A stretch of DNA of 64,000 nucleotides from Persephonella sp. IF05-L8. GTDB taxonomy: Bacteria; Aquificota; Aquificia; Aquificales; Hydrogenothermaceae. A model generated the notes under the pieces. The model did no database searches. It saw only the letters and a list, made by a program, of their open reading frames with translations, and had not been told where the DNA came from. The stretch covers positions 1 to 64,000 of the forward strand of contig NZ_JNLJ01000001.1 in the NCBI RefSeq assembly GCF_000703045.1. Reading direction: 5' to 3'. Positions 57,172 to 64,000 of this stretch are shown here, one piece after another (position 1 is the first letter of the stretch; each line of letters begins with the position of its first letter). The translations under genes were made by a program, and so were the position numbers.

Positions 57172-58673
57172 AAGGAACACATTTTGTTAAAGGAACACTC
57201 TTATTTTCTTCTGCTACTTTTGTAAGTAGAATTTTAGGCTATATCAGAGATGCCACCATAGCCTATGTTTTCGGTGCAAATCCCTTAACAGATGCATTTT
57301 TTGTTGCATGGAGAATTCCTAACACACTCAGGCAGCTTGTTGCAGAAGGTAGCTTTAATGCTGCTTTTATCCCTATCTATACACAGCTAAACAAAAATGA
57401 CCCTGAATATGCGAAAAAATTTGCCTCTTCAATGTTTTCCTTTTATACACTTATTCTTGCTGTTATAACCATTATTTCTGTTGTTTTTGCAAAATATATT
57501 GTTGTTCTTATTGCTCCTGGACTTGCTGAAAAAGGAACTCTGGATACAGCTGCATCCCTATTAAAGATTGTTTTTCCTTATCTAATTCTTGTTGGCTGGG
57601 TTTCATTTTTTATGGCTTTATTGAATACAAAAGACAGATTTTTTATTCCTGCTGTTTCTCCTGCACTTCTTAATCTTTCTTTTATATTTTTTGCATTACT
57701 GTTATCTGAGAGATTTGGCATATATGCCCTTGCTTACGGGGCAATTGTTGGTGGTATTTTGCAGGTTATTCTCCAGATACCACTTCTGATAAAAGAAAAA
57801 ATGGTGCCTTCTGTATCGTTTAATTTTTTACCTGAAATTAAGGAAACAATTAAAAGGCTTGCCCCTGCTTTTGCGTCCTTTGGTGTTAGTCAGTTTGGTT
57901 TTGTGGTTGACACTATTATTGCATCATTTTTAATTGGTGGGGCAATATCCTACCTTTATTATGCCAACAGAATTTTCCAGCTTCCTATTGGGCTGTTTGC
58001 AATAGGACTGGGTAATGCTTTGCTTGTTTCCCTGTCAAGACATTTTTCTGAAGAAAATAAAAAGGAGTTTAACAAGGATTTAAATAATGGCCTTAGATTT
58101 GCATTTTTTATCTCAATTCCTGCAATAGTAGGGATGATTGTTTTAGGGCAGGAAATTATAAAAATTCTGTTTGAAAGGGGTGCTTTCTCACAGGAAGATG
58201 GTCTGTGGACTTATTATGCTCTTGTTGGATATTCAATAGGACTGGTGGGATATGCTGCATCAAGACCGCTAAAAAGTGCATTTTTTGCTATGGGTAATAC
58301 AAAAATCCCCCTTTATTCAACTATTGTTGGTGTTCTTGTCAGTATAGTTCTGGCAGTCATTTTTGGTTTTGTTCTTAACTGGGGAGTGTTTGGTCTTGCA
58401 TTTGCCTCATCAATCGGCGGGATAATGAGTTTTGTTTATCTATATCTAATCTCAAAATTTGAGATTGATAAAAAAGGTGTTCTGGAAACTGTTTTTAAGT
58501 CTGCAATATCTGCAGTCTTAATGGCTGCTGCCGTGTTTGGTGTGAAAATTTTAACCGGAAATCTGTATATTCAGGTTTTTGGTGGGATTGCTATTGCAAT
58601 TATAGTTTATTTTGGCGTGGCATATCTGCTAAAGGAAAACTCTGTTTTAATGCTTAAAAAACTCAGGAAATAA
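57168..58673 (+). CDS. murJ: Lipid II flippase MurJ
   Basis: 501 residues from GTG 57168, which overlaps the rlpA TGA (GTGA) and follows AAGGTG. About 14 membrane helices. [40 protein letters not shown] (with the conserved Arg-Ile-Pro and Arg residues) and [10 protein letters not shown] are the MurJ signature; later [40 protein letters not shown]. It flips lipid II across the inner membrane. It is the last of the three-gene unit and overlaps the convergent hydrolase gene by 11 bases. Confidence 0.95.
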   Translation: MKGTHFVKGTLLFSSATFVSRILGYIRDATIAYVFGANPLTDAFFVAWRIPNTLRQLVAEGSFNAAFIPIYTQLNKNDPEYAKKFASSMFSFYTLILAVITIISVVFAKYIVVLIAPGLAEKGTLDTAASLLKIVFPYLILVGWVSFFMALLNTKDRFFIPAVSPALLNLSFIFFALLLSERFGIYALAYGAIVGGILQVILQIPLLIKEKMVPSVSFNFLPEIKETIKRLAPAFASFGVSQFGFVVDTIIASFLIGGAISYLYYANRIFQLPIGLFAIGLGNALLVSLSRHFSEENKKEFNKDLNNGLRFAFFISIPAIVGMIVLGQEIIKILFERGAFSQEDGLWTYYALVGYSIGLVGYAASRPLKSAFFAMGNTKIPLYSTIVGVLVSIVLAVIFGFVLNWGVFGLAFASSIGGIMSFVYLYLISKFEIDKKGVLETVFKSAISAVLMAAAVFGVKILTGNLYIQVFGGIAIAIIVYFGVAYLLKENSVLMLKKLRK

Positions 58674-59340
58674 TATTTTTTATCAAGTCTTGCGTATCCC
58701 TTTCTAAAAACGGGGCATGGTGGGAGTTTGTCAGATAAAGCTGGGCATTTTTAATCTGCTGTGAGGCAAAAACACTACCTTGATAGTTGATTATTTTGTC
58801 TTTTTTGCCGTGGATTAAATATGTTGGGACAGAAATATCCTTTAGTTTTTGGGTCAAATCCAGCTCTATAAACTCCTGTAGAAGTTTAATACTGCCTTCT
58901 TTTTCTGGTAGTGAAATATCTATGAATGTATCCCCTGCCACTGTTTTACGGAAATTGTAAATGGTGTCCGGAAAATCAATCTTTAATGCAATCATAAAGG
59001 CTTTTACAAGAATTGGATTGTGCCCCAGATTTTTGTCTTTGAATTTAGGGGAAAACCCGATTAGGACAAGTTTTTTTAGATTTGGTGGTTTTTTCAAGGC
59101 TGTTAAAACTGATACTGAAGCACCCAGCGACCAGCCTATTAAAACAACTTCTTCCTGTGATTTTTGTATCTGATGGTATATATCTTCTGCAAAATTTTCC
59201 ATTATATTTTGGTCTGTGTAGTTTTTATTCTGGCCGTGAAATGGAAGGTCTATAAACTGACTATCAGGAATATCAAAAAAATCCTTCCATATCTGTGAGG
59301 AAAAACTCCAGCCGTGGATAAATATCTTTTTAATCTTCAA
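58663..59340 (-). CDS. Alpha/beta hydrolase (BioH-like), linked to bioW
   Basis: 225 residues. IFIHGWSFSSQIWKDFF (oxyanion His-Gly), nucleophile GWSLGAS, LIHGKKDKIINYQGSV (acid Asp) and NSHHAPFLERD (catalytic His) give a complete triad. Size and motifs resemble BioH-type esterases that cut pimeloyl thioesters or esters. It is the last gene of a tight leftward unit with bioW; the start is TTG 59340, very close to an AAGGAG, so the true start may differ by a few codons. Function from context: release of pimelate for BioW is possible. Confidence 0.75.
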   Translation of the reverse strand: MKIKKIFIHGWSFSSQIWKDFFDIPDSQFIDLPFHGQNKNYTDQNIMENFAEDIYHQIQKSQEEVVLIGWSLGASVSVLTALKKPPNLKKLVLIGFSPKFKDKNLGHNPILVKAFMIALKIDFPDTIYNFRKTVAGDTFIDISLPEKEGSIKLLQEFIELDLTQKLKDISVPTYLIHGKKDKIINYQGSVFASQQIKNAQLYLTNSHHAPFLERDTQDLIKNIIS

Positions 59341-59680
59341 ACTCCTTAAATATTCTTTTTAACTCATTTTGCCAAAATTTTAATTTTTCTTCATCATTTT
59401 TAAACTCTATGTTATAAAGTTTTTGGGCAAATTTAAAAAATCCTTCTGACGGAATGCCTGACTTTTTGCTTACAACAAGGCTGCCTATCATTGCTTTTCC
59501 ATCTTTTACATAGCTTTCACATAGTTTATGAAGATATTTTGACAAAACTATTCCCATTAATCTTCCTGAAGGGATTTTTTTGTCAGAAATCTGGTTTATC
59601 TGTTTCACAAGCTCTCCGTATGTTATTGTCTTTTTCTTCTTCGCACAATCAATCAGTATTTTTTCAATTTTATTCAACAT
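59330..59680 (-). CDS. Unknown small protein between bioW and the hydrolase
   Basis: 116 residues, no signal peptide or membrane helix. ITYGELVKQINQISDKKIPS, GRLMGIVLSKYLHKLCESYV, AMIGSLVVSKKSGIPSEGFF suggest a compact helical start and a short strand region; the pattern Y-G-x-L then L-V-V-x-K-x-x-G-x-P-x-x-G-F-F recurs in small proteins of unknown role. Overlaps bioW and the hydrolase by 11 bases each, so the three are likely made together. I do not recognise a function. Confidence 0.65.
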   Translation of the reverse strand: MLNKIEKILIDCAKKKKTITYGELVKQINQISDKKIPSGRLMGIVLSKYLHKLCESYVKDGKAMIGSLVVSKKSGIPSEGFFKFAQKLYNIEFKNDEEKLKFWQNELKRIFKEFED

Positions 59681-60410
59681 CTTTGATTAAAACCGGTGTT
59701 TGCTCCAAAAATCTGTAAAGCCTGTCTATCTCTGTGTCTGTTTTCACAAAATATATCCTGCCGCCTTTTGTGTTTCCTTTTTCTTTCAGGGGGGTTAATC
59801 TGTAATATTTTTCCTTTGTTGCCACATAACCGGTTAGATAATCCGGTTCATCCGATATGCAGTATTCGGCAACTATATCAGGGTAAAGCATATTTTTTGT
59901 GGTCAGTGCTAAGGCATCTGCTGTTCTTTCAGTATAGCCTTTTTGCAAAAGTTTCTGAACTGCCTTTTCCCTGTCCATAAAATCCACATCTGTTGTCCTC
60001 ACTCCTCTAAAACTATCTCTTTCTATTCTCTTTCCATCTAAATTTATTATCATTGCACCTCGCATATTGCTACCGTCAGGTGCAGCTCCTGAGTGGATTA
60101 GAGTAATAAGTTGTTTGAGTATGTTTTCCGGTAATCCTGTTATTTCATTCAAAATCCGAATAGCCTTTTGGTTAGCTTCAATATGATTTTTAAATTGCAA
60201 CTCTTCTACCGGTAATGTTTTTTCTACTATTAAAGGCTTTTCCTTTATAGGCTGGATTTTTATGTTAATATCGTCGTATTTTTTTAAAGCAACACGGCTA
60301 TATAAATCAGACAGGGTTTGCTTGATTTTTTCTTCGGGAACTATTCTTTCGGCTCCTGAAACATGTTTTCCATTTAAAGAAGCTCTCAGCTTTATGCTAA
60401 AAAGTTTCAT
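59670..60410 (-). CDS. bioW: 6-carboxyhexanoate-CoA ligase (pimeloyl-CoA synthetase)
   Basis: 246 residues. KLRASLNGKHVSGAERIVPE at the start, LIHSGAAPDGSNMRGAMIIN, SFRGVRTTDVDFMDREK, TERTADALALTTKNMLYPDI and KGGRIYFVKT match BioW. It activates free pimelate with ATP and CoA, the entry to biotin synthesis in Bacillus and Aquifex. The ATG overlaps the rnhB stop (ATGA). Other bio genes are not in the window. Confidence 0.95.
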   Translation of the reverse strand: MKLFSIKLRASLNGKHVSGAERIVPEEKIKQTLSDLYSRVALKKYDDINIKIQPIKEKPLIVEKTLPVEELQFKNHIEANQKAIRILNEITGLPENILKQLITLIHSGAAPDGSNMRGAMIINLDGKRIERDSFRGVRTTDVDFMDREKAVQKLLQKGYTERTADALALTTKNMLYPDIVAEYCISDEPDYLTGYVATKEKYYRLTPLKEKGNTKGGRIYFVKTDTEIDRLYRFLEQTPVLIKDVE

Positions 60411-61003
60411 AGCTCAAGATGATGTTGAATTCCCAGATTAAAACTTTTTCTGTGTATCGGAGTTAAACCATATTTTTGAATTTCCTGTTTATGTAGCTTT
60501 GTTGGATAGCCTTTGTGTTTTTCAAAGGAATGGGGGAAGACTTTTCCAAACTCTTCCATTATTTTATCTCTTGTGACCTTTGCTATTATTGAGGCTGCTG
60601 CAACTGACAGGCTTTTTTCATCAGCTTTTTTAACAGATATATGGGGATACGGTTCAAATCTAATATAATCGGTAATTAAAAAATCATAATCTGTTTTAAG
60701 GTCTTCAAGGGCTCTTTCCATTGCCAGTTTTGTGGCATTGTAGATATTAATTTTGTCTATGATATTGCTGTCAACTATGCCGATACCAACTGCTATGGCT
60801 TTTTGTTTAATTTCTTCTATGAGATTTTCCCTTTGTCTTGAGGTGAGTTTTTTTGAGTCTTTGAAAATAAAAGGTTTTATATCAGATGGGAAGATAACAG
60901 CGGCAGCAACTACGGGGCCTGCGAGAGGGCCCCTGCCTGCCTCATCTATTCCTGCAACTTTTGAGTAGCCTTTTTCCCAAAGGCTTTTTTCAATCTCAAG
61001 CAT
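60407..61003 (-). CDS. rnhB: Ribonuclease HII
   Basis: 198 residues. Motif KVAGIDEAGRGPLAGPVVAA holds the catalytic Asp-Glu; KKLTSRQRENL and DEKSLSVAAASIIAKVTRDK and HKGYPTKLHKQEIQKYGLTP are conserved. It cuts RNA in RNA-DNA hybrids and removes misinserted ribonucleotides. It begins four bases after rplS, a common bacterial pairing. Confidence 0.96.
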   Translation of the reverse strand: MLEIEKSLWEKGYSKVAGIDEAGRGPLAGPVVAAAVIFPSDIKPFIFKDSKKLTSRQRENLIEEIKQKAIAVGIGIVDSNIIDKINIYNATKLAMERALEDLKTDYDFLITDYIRFEPYPHISVKKADEKSLSVAAASIIAKVTRDKIMEEFGKVFPHSFEKHKGYPTKLHKQEIQKYGLTPIHRKSFNLGIQHHLEL

Positions 61004-61007
61004 TAAC

Positions 61008-61406
61008 CTACTGATTTTCTTTAGCAGCAGCAGATTCCTGAGCTCTTTTTCTGAGCTCCCACTCTTTGATTTCTCTAATCTTAGCAGCCTTACCTCTTCT
61101 TTCTCTGAGGTAGTAGAGTTTAGCTCTTCTGACTTTACCTCTCTTGGTCAGTTCAATTTTATCTATTGATGGGCATGCAAATGGGAATGTTCTTTCAATT
61201 CCTACACCATAAGACTCTTTTCTTACAGTAAAGCTTTTGCCTGTTCCACTTCCTTTAATTCTAATTACAACACCTTCAAAAACCTGAATTCTTTCTTTGT
61301 TTCTTTCTTTAACTTTTACATGAACTTTGATAGTATCTCCTACTCTAAATTCTGGAATATCCTGTGGAATGTATCTTTGCTCTATTTCTCTGATTAACTG
61401 GTGCAT
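61008..61406 (-). CDS. rplS: Ribosomal protein L19
   Basis: 132 residues. [80 protein letters not shown] are standard L19. It has a C-terminal helical tail ([20 protein letters not shown]) longer than in E. coli, common in thermophiles. GAGGAGGAAG before the ATG. It starts the leftward unit rplS-rnhB-bioW-unknown-hydrolase. Confidence 0.97.
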   Translation of the reverse strand: MHQLIREIEQRYIPQDIPEFRVGDTIKVHVKVKERNKERIQVFEGVVIRIKGSGTGKSFTVRKESYGVGIERTFPFACPSIDKIELTKRGKVRRAKLYYLRERRGKAAKIREIKEWELRKRAQESAAAKENQ

Positions 61407-61535
61407 TTCTTCCTCCTCAAGCTAATTTAGCAAAACAATAGTTTACTATAACTTTTTTATATGAGCAACTTAAAATTACTGAAATTTTTGAGGAGTTTTT
61501 ATATTAGCTGAGCTTTATATAGAAAACATAAGTAA

Positions 61536-62030
61536 TTAAAAAACTACAGATACTTCACAGGTTCCTTCTCCGTTTGCATTACATTTGGTTTCTCTGGCTA
61601 TGACTTTTTTATTACCTACAAAATGCTCAACCAGACCTGCAACCAGCCCTGTTTCAAAATAACAAATTCTTTTGCCTATATTATCCATGCCTGCACAGGT
61701 GATACACTCGTCAAGCTGAACCACTAATTTGTTATCTGTAAGTTCAATAATCTTTAATATTCCTATCTTTTGTTCTTTACAAAAATTACTTATATTTTCA
61801 AGATATTTTTTCAGGTCATTATCATGAAGTTTTTCTCCTAATTTTTTTCCAAGCTCTTTTCCTGCATTTAGAAAAACTATATTTGATGCTTTTTCTCCCA
61901 TAAGGTCTTCCATGTAAATCTGGGAATAATGTCTCAGAACCCTGAAAATCAGAATTGGTATATCCTTTCCAAGAACAGGTCTATCCACTTTTGAGATGGC
62001 ACTCAATATATCTTCATCCTGAGAAAACAT
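61536..62030 (-). CDS. V4R domain protein
   Basis: 164 residues. The C-terminal half is a 4-vinyl-reductase (V4R) domain: DECITCAGMDNIGKRICYFE, TGLVAGLVEHFVGNKKVIAR, ETKCNANGEGTCEVSVVF, with Cys that in relatives bind zinc or ligand. The first 80 residues are helical (LIFRVLRHYSQIYMEDLMGE) as in the extended V4R fold. V4R usually senses small molecules in regulators such as PoxR, but here no output domain is attached. Separate unit; 129 bases follow it before rplS. Confidence 0.85.
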   Translation of the reverse strand: MFSQDEDILSAISKVDRPVLGKDIPILIFRVLRHYSQIYMEDLMGEKASNIVFLNAGKELGKKLGEKLHDNDLKKYLENISNFCKEQKIGILKIIELTDNKLVVQLDECITCAGMDNIGKRICYFETGLVAGLVEHFVGNKKVIARETKCNANGEGTCEVSVVF

Positions 62031-62137
62031 AATAAATCCTCCAAAAAATTATTAACTATTAATAAATATAGGTAAGATAGATGAAAGATAATTGATTTGT
62101 GTCAAGTAAGTATTTGAAATTAAAGGGAATTTAATAG

Positions 62138-62170
62138 AAGCCCCCCTCCAACAAATTAGAGGGGCAAAAA
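62138..62170 (-). terminator. Terminator after bcp
   Basis: On the minus strand GCCCCTC, a 10-base loop, GAGGGGGGC then TTCTATT follows the bcp stop by about 10 bases. The stem is 6-7 bp and GC-rich, the T run is short. It separates bcp from the V4R gene. Confidence 0.7.
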
Positions 62171-62178
62171 GACAATAA

Positions 62179-62664
62179 TTACTGGGTTAATAATTTCTCT
62201 AATTCTTCTACTACTTTTGCAACATGACCTTTGGCTTTAACATTTCTCCATTTTTTGACTATTGTTCCATCGGGAGCAATTATATATGTGGAACGGATAA
62301 CTCCTTTTGTTACCTTTCCATACATCTTTTTTTCACCATAGGCATCATAGGCTTCTAAAACTTTTTTATCTGGGTCTGAAAGGAGATAAAAATTCAGATT
62401 ATACTTCTCTTTAAATTTCTTGTGGCTGTTTATACTATCTGGGCTAACACCTGCAACAACAGCTTTATCCCCAATCACATTTAGATTATCCCTAAAATCA
62501 CAGGCTTCAGTGGTGCAACCGGGAGTATTATCCTTTGGATAAAAATATAAAATGAGATATTTCCCTTCAGAAAGTAAGTCCTTCAGGCAGATTTCTTTTT
62601 CTTCACCTTCAGGTGTCAATCCCTGTAGGCAAAAATCTGGTGCTTTATCTCCTTCCTTTAACAT
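62179..62664 (-). CDS. bcp: Peroxiredoxin of the BCP/PrxQ type
   Basis: 161 residues. LKEGDKAPDFCLQGLTPEGE, YFYPKDNTPGCTTEACDFRD with peroxidatic C50 and resolving C55, VAGVSPDSINSHKKFKEKYN and the GVIRSTYIIAPDGTIVKKW end are typical thiol peroxidases that reduce hydroperoxides. An extra Cys12 lies near the N-terminus. Own transcription unit with a terminator. Confidence 0.96.
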   Translation of the reverse strand: MLKEGDKAPDFCLQGLTPEGEEKEICLKDLLSEGKYLILYFYPKDNTPGCTTEACDFRDNLNVIGDKAVVAGVSPDSINSHKKFKEKYNLNFYLLSDPDKKVLEAYDAYGEKKMYGKVTKGVIRSTYIIAPDGTIVKKWRNVKAKGHVAKVVEELEKLLTQ

Positions 62665-62700
62665 AAACTTCCTCCTTTTTTCTAAGGATTTTACCAGATT

Positions 62701-64000
62701 TTACAGTTTCTGTTTAAGCATTAAATTATTTTTCAAATTGGGAATTTTCAGTAAAATACCTGATTTCAAGACTTTACCATTTTTGTCCAGTATCAGAGGT
62801 TTAACAGGTAGTTCTAAGGAAGGAGCTTTGTAATAACTACCTTTTTCTGGGACATAATAATCAAGAACAAGATGACCATCAACACTATCGTAATAAAGAA
62901 CTGCTCCTATTGTGTATTGTTTATCTTTGGAATTACAGCCTGGAAATCCTCCTGCATATTTAACACTGATACTTGTTGATTTTTCAAAACTTATTTTATG
63001 TGTGTTAATACTGGTCTTTGTATAGTTTCCCTGTAATTTTACATCGGTCTTTACAAGTCCTAAACTGCCTTTTTTCCCAAGTTTTATACCTATTTTATGT
63101 GTTATTTTAGATTTTTGAATAGAAACTGTTCCTTCTTCTTGAGAGAAAAATATCCCTGAAGGTGCACAGCTAATCTTCATCTCCCAGCTGGCTATTTCTG
63201 TACCAGCTGAATAGTTATGAAGTTTTGTCTTCCTATCTGGATAAGAAGCCACATAACCATTAATATGTTTGTTTGACCTGTAAATTCCTATATTTTTTGT
63301 ATTCAAAGATACTGGAACAGATATCAGGATATACTGCTGTTTCCCATCTATTTTAGCAAGGTAAGGAGGGCTTATAATTGGATATTCATACAGATTATAA
63401 GTTGATGTTAAAGTGAACGCTCTGTCTTCATAAACATCTGCATTCATATTTTGACCTATTGTTACAGATAGGGTATATCCTTTAGTCTTTTCAGTATAGA
63501 ATTCCACCTGACGTTTTACCTTTATACTCATAGTTGATACTTTAGGTATTCCTGCTTTTACTGAAGCATCTAATGAAAAAGCAACACTACTAATGGCAGA
63601 CACTGTTTGCTGAGTTGTTTTCTGTTCCTGATTTTCATAAGAGGCGTAGAGTTTACCCAGAGAGTTTTGGCTGTCAGGTTTTCCAAATAGGGTTCTTTCT
63701 TTAGGTGGTTCATTAATAACAGCTATTACCTGATTTTCTATTACCATCTGTTTGGGTCCAATAGGCTTACCTACAACTACAGAATCGCTATCTGTATCTA
63801 TAAGTGCTATACTGTCATATCTTTCTATGCCTGCCTTTATACTTCCTAATTCTCTTGTTGGTGTGTAAACATGGATTTTGTTATCTTTTGCGTAAGCAAT
63901 TACAATCTCATCTCTTCCATCAGAATTTACATCTCCAACTGCCACATGGCTGTATTTGTCATACTTGAATTTTGATGGATTCATTTTTTCATTTTTCTGG
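62701..64000 (-). CDS. Large FG-GAP/EF-hand-like repeat protein, 3' part
   Basis: At least 432 residues; the frame stays open to the window edge, upstream of the in-frame ATG at 63984, so the true start lies outside. VAVGDVNSDGRDEIVIAYAK is an FG-GAP/calcium-loop repeat, with IALIDTDSDSVVVG another near it, after which the protein is rich in Ser/Thr/Lys beta strands (TMSIKVKRQVEFYTEKTKGY, SKITHKIGIKLGKKGSLGLV). Such repeats are common in exported surface proteins and beta-propellers. No family can be named for the rest. Ends 36 bases before bcp starts. Confidence 0.7.
   Translation of the reverse strand, partial: QKNEKMNPSKFKYDKYSHVAVGDVNSDGRDEIVIAYAKDNKIHVYTPTRELGSIKAGIERYDSIALIDTDSDSVVVGKPIGPKQMVIENQVIAVINEPPKERTLFGKPDSQNSLGKLYASYENQEQKTTQQTVSAISSVAFSLDASVKAGIPKVSTMSIKVKRQVEFYTEKTKGYTLSVTIGQNMNADVYEDRAFTLTSTYNLYEYPIISPPYLAKIDGKQQYILISVPVSLNTKNIGIYRSNKHINGYVASYPDRKTKLHNYSAGTEIASWEMKISCAPSGIFFSQEEGTVSIQKSKITHKIGIKLGKKGSLGLVKTDVKLQGNYTKTSINTHKISFEKSTSISVKYAGGFPGCNSKDKQYTIGAVLYYDSVDGHLVLDYYVPEKGSYYKAPSLELPVKPLILDKNGKVLKSGILLKIPNLKNNLMLKQKL

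Overview
The window reads as a chromosome segment of a thermophilic, Gram-negative, autotrophic bacterium of the phylum Aquificota, most likely the family Hydrogenothermaceae (Persephonella or Sulfurihydrogenibium type). This is inferred. The grounds are GC-rich rRNA beside AT-rich, Lys/Glu/Ile-rich proteins, a close match to the Aquifex amino-acid transporter LeuT as remembered, a four-gene pyruvate:ferredoxin oxidoreductase, BioW-type biotin synthesis, and outer-membrane (Lpt, heptosyltransferase) genes. I see no phage, insertion sequence or CRISPR array; the window is dense, mostly housekeeping sequence.

Layout. 1-3881: rRNA operon (3' end of 16S, tRNA-Ile, tRNA-Ala, 23S, 5S), with a long inverted repeat flanking 23S. 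3882-11794: a DUF3108 protein, MTA/SAH deaminase, then a leftward run of a LeuT-type symporter, a 43-residue membrane peptide, ndk, a DUF4149 protein and a five-gene signalling module (HAMP membrane protein, acidic Roadblock-like protein, Roadblock protein, DUF4388 protein, small GTPase). That module resembles the Streptomyces conservons and is the most interesting system here. 11900-16423: hemA-lptC-lptA-ExeA-like ATPase-aroA. 16424-19926: LptF/G permease, SPOR protein, argS. 20001-25697: pyrG, ADP-forming acyl-CoA synthetase, hslU and two small genes. 25744-27087: smpB, a tandem pair of small paralogues and a glycine-zipper lipoprotein. 27156-32508: an M1 peptidase/ChaN/PDZ fusion and an MrfA-like helicase whose promoter predicts a leaderless mRNA. 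32595-38941: hemJ-nadC-leuB-cytochrome c peroxidase-GGDEF/EAL-radical SAM (leftward).

39074-45452: a tiny Cys-rich membrane protein facing an A-type Fe-S carrier, then sppA, rbfA, ylxP, rsmA, galU, purC, a TPR-like membrane protein, a heptosyltransferase and a TPR protein. 45580-49332: a DUF302 protein and porGDAB, whose promoter carries a perfect 7-1-7 palindrome. 49491-50109: a decayed HEPN gene with a partner. 50169-52546: dnaX-ybaB-recR. 52614-58673: yjbQ, dtd, trehalose-phosphate synthase, der, a small exported protein, rlpA and murJ. 58663-61406: rplS-rnhB-bioW-unknown-alpha/beta hydrolase. 61536-64000: a lone V4R protein, bcp and the 3' part of a large FG-GAP-like gene that runs off the window.

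Functional links: POR supplies pyruvate from acetyl-CoA (reductive TCA lifestyle), hemA and hemJ belong to haem synthesis, lptA/C/F, galU and the heptosyltransferase to the outer membrane, and the GTPase module probably to polarity or motility-type signalling. Several start codons were set from Shine-Dalgarno placement against the 16S 3' end (CACCTCCTTT); GTG and TTG starts are common.
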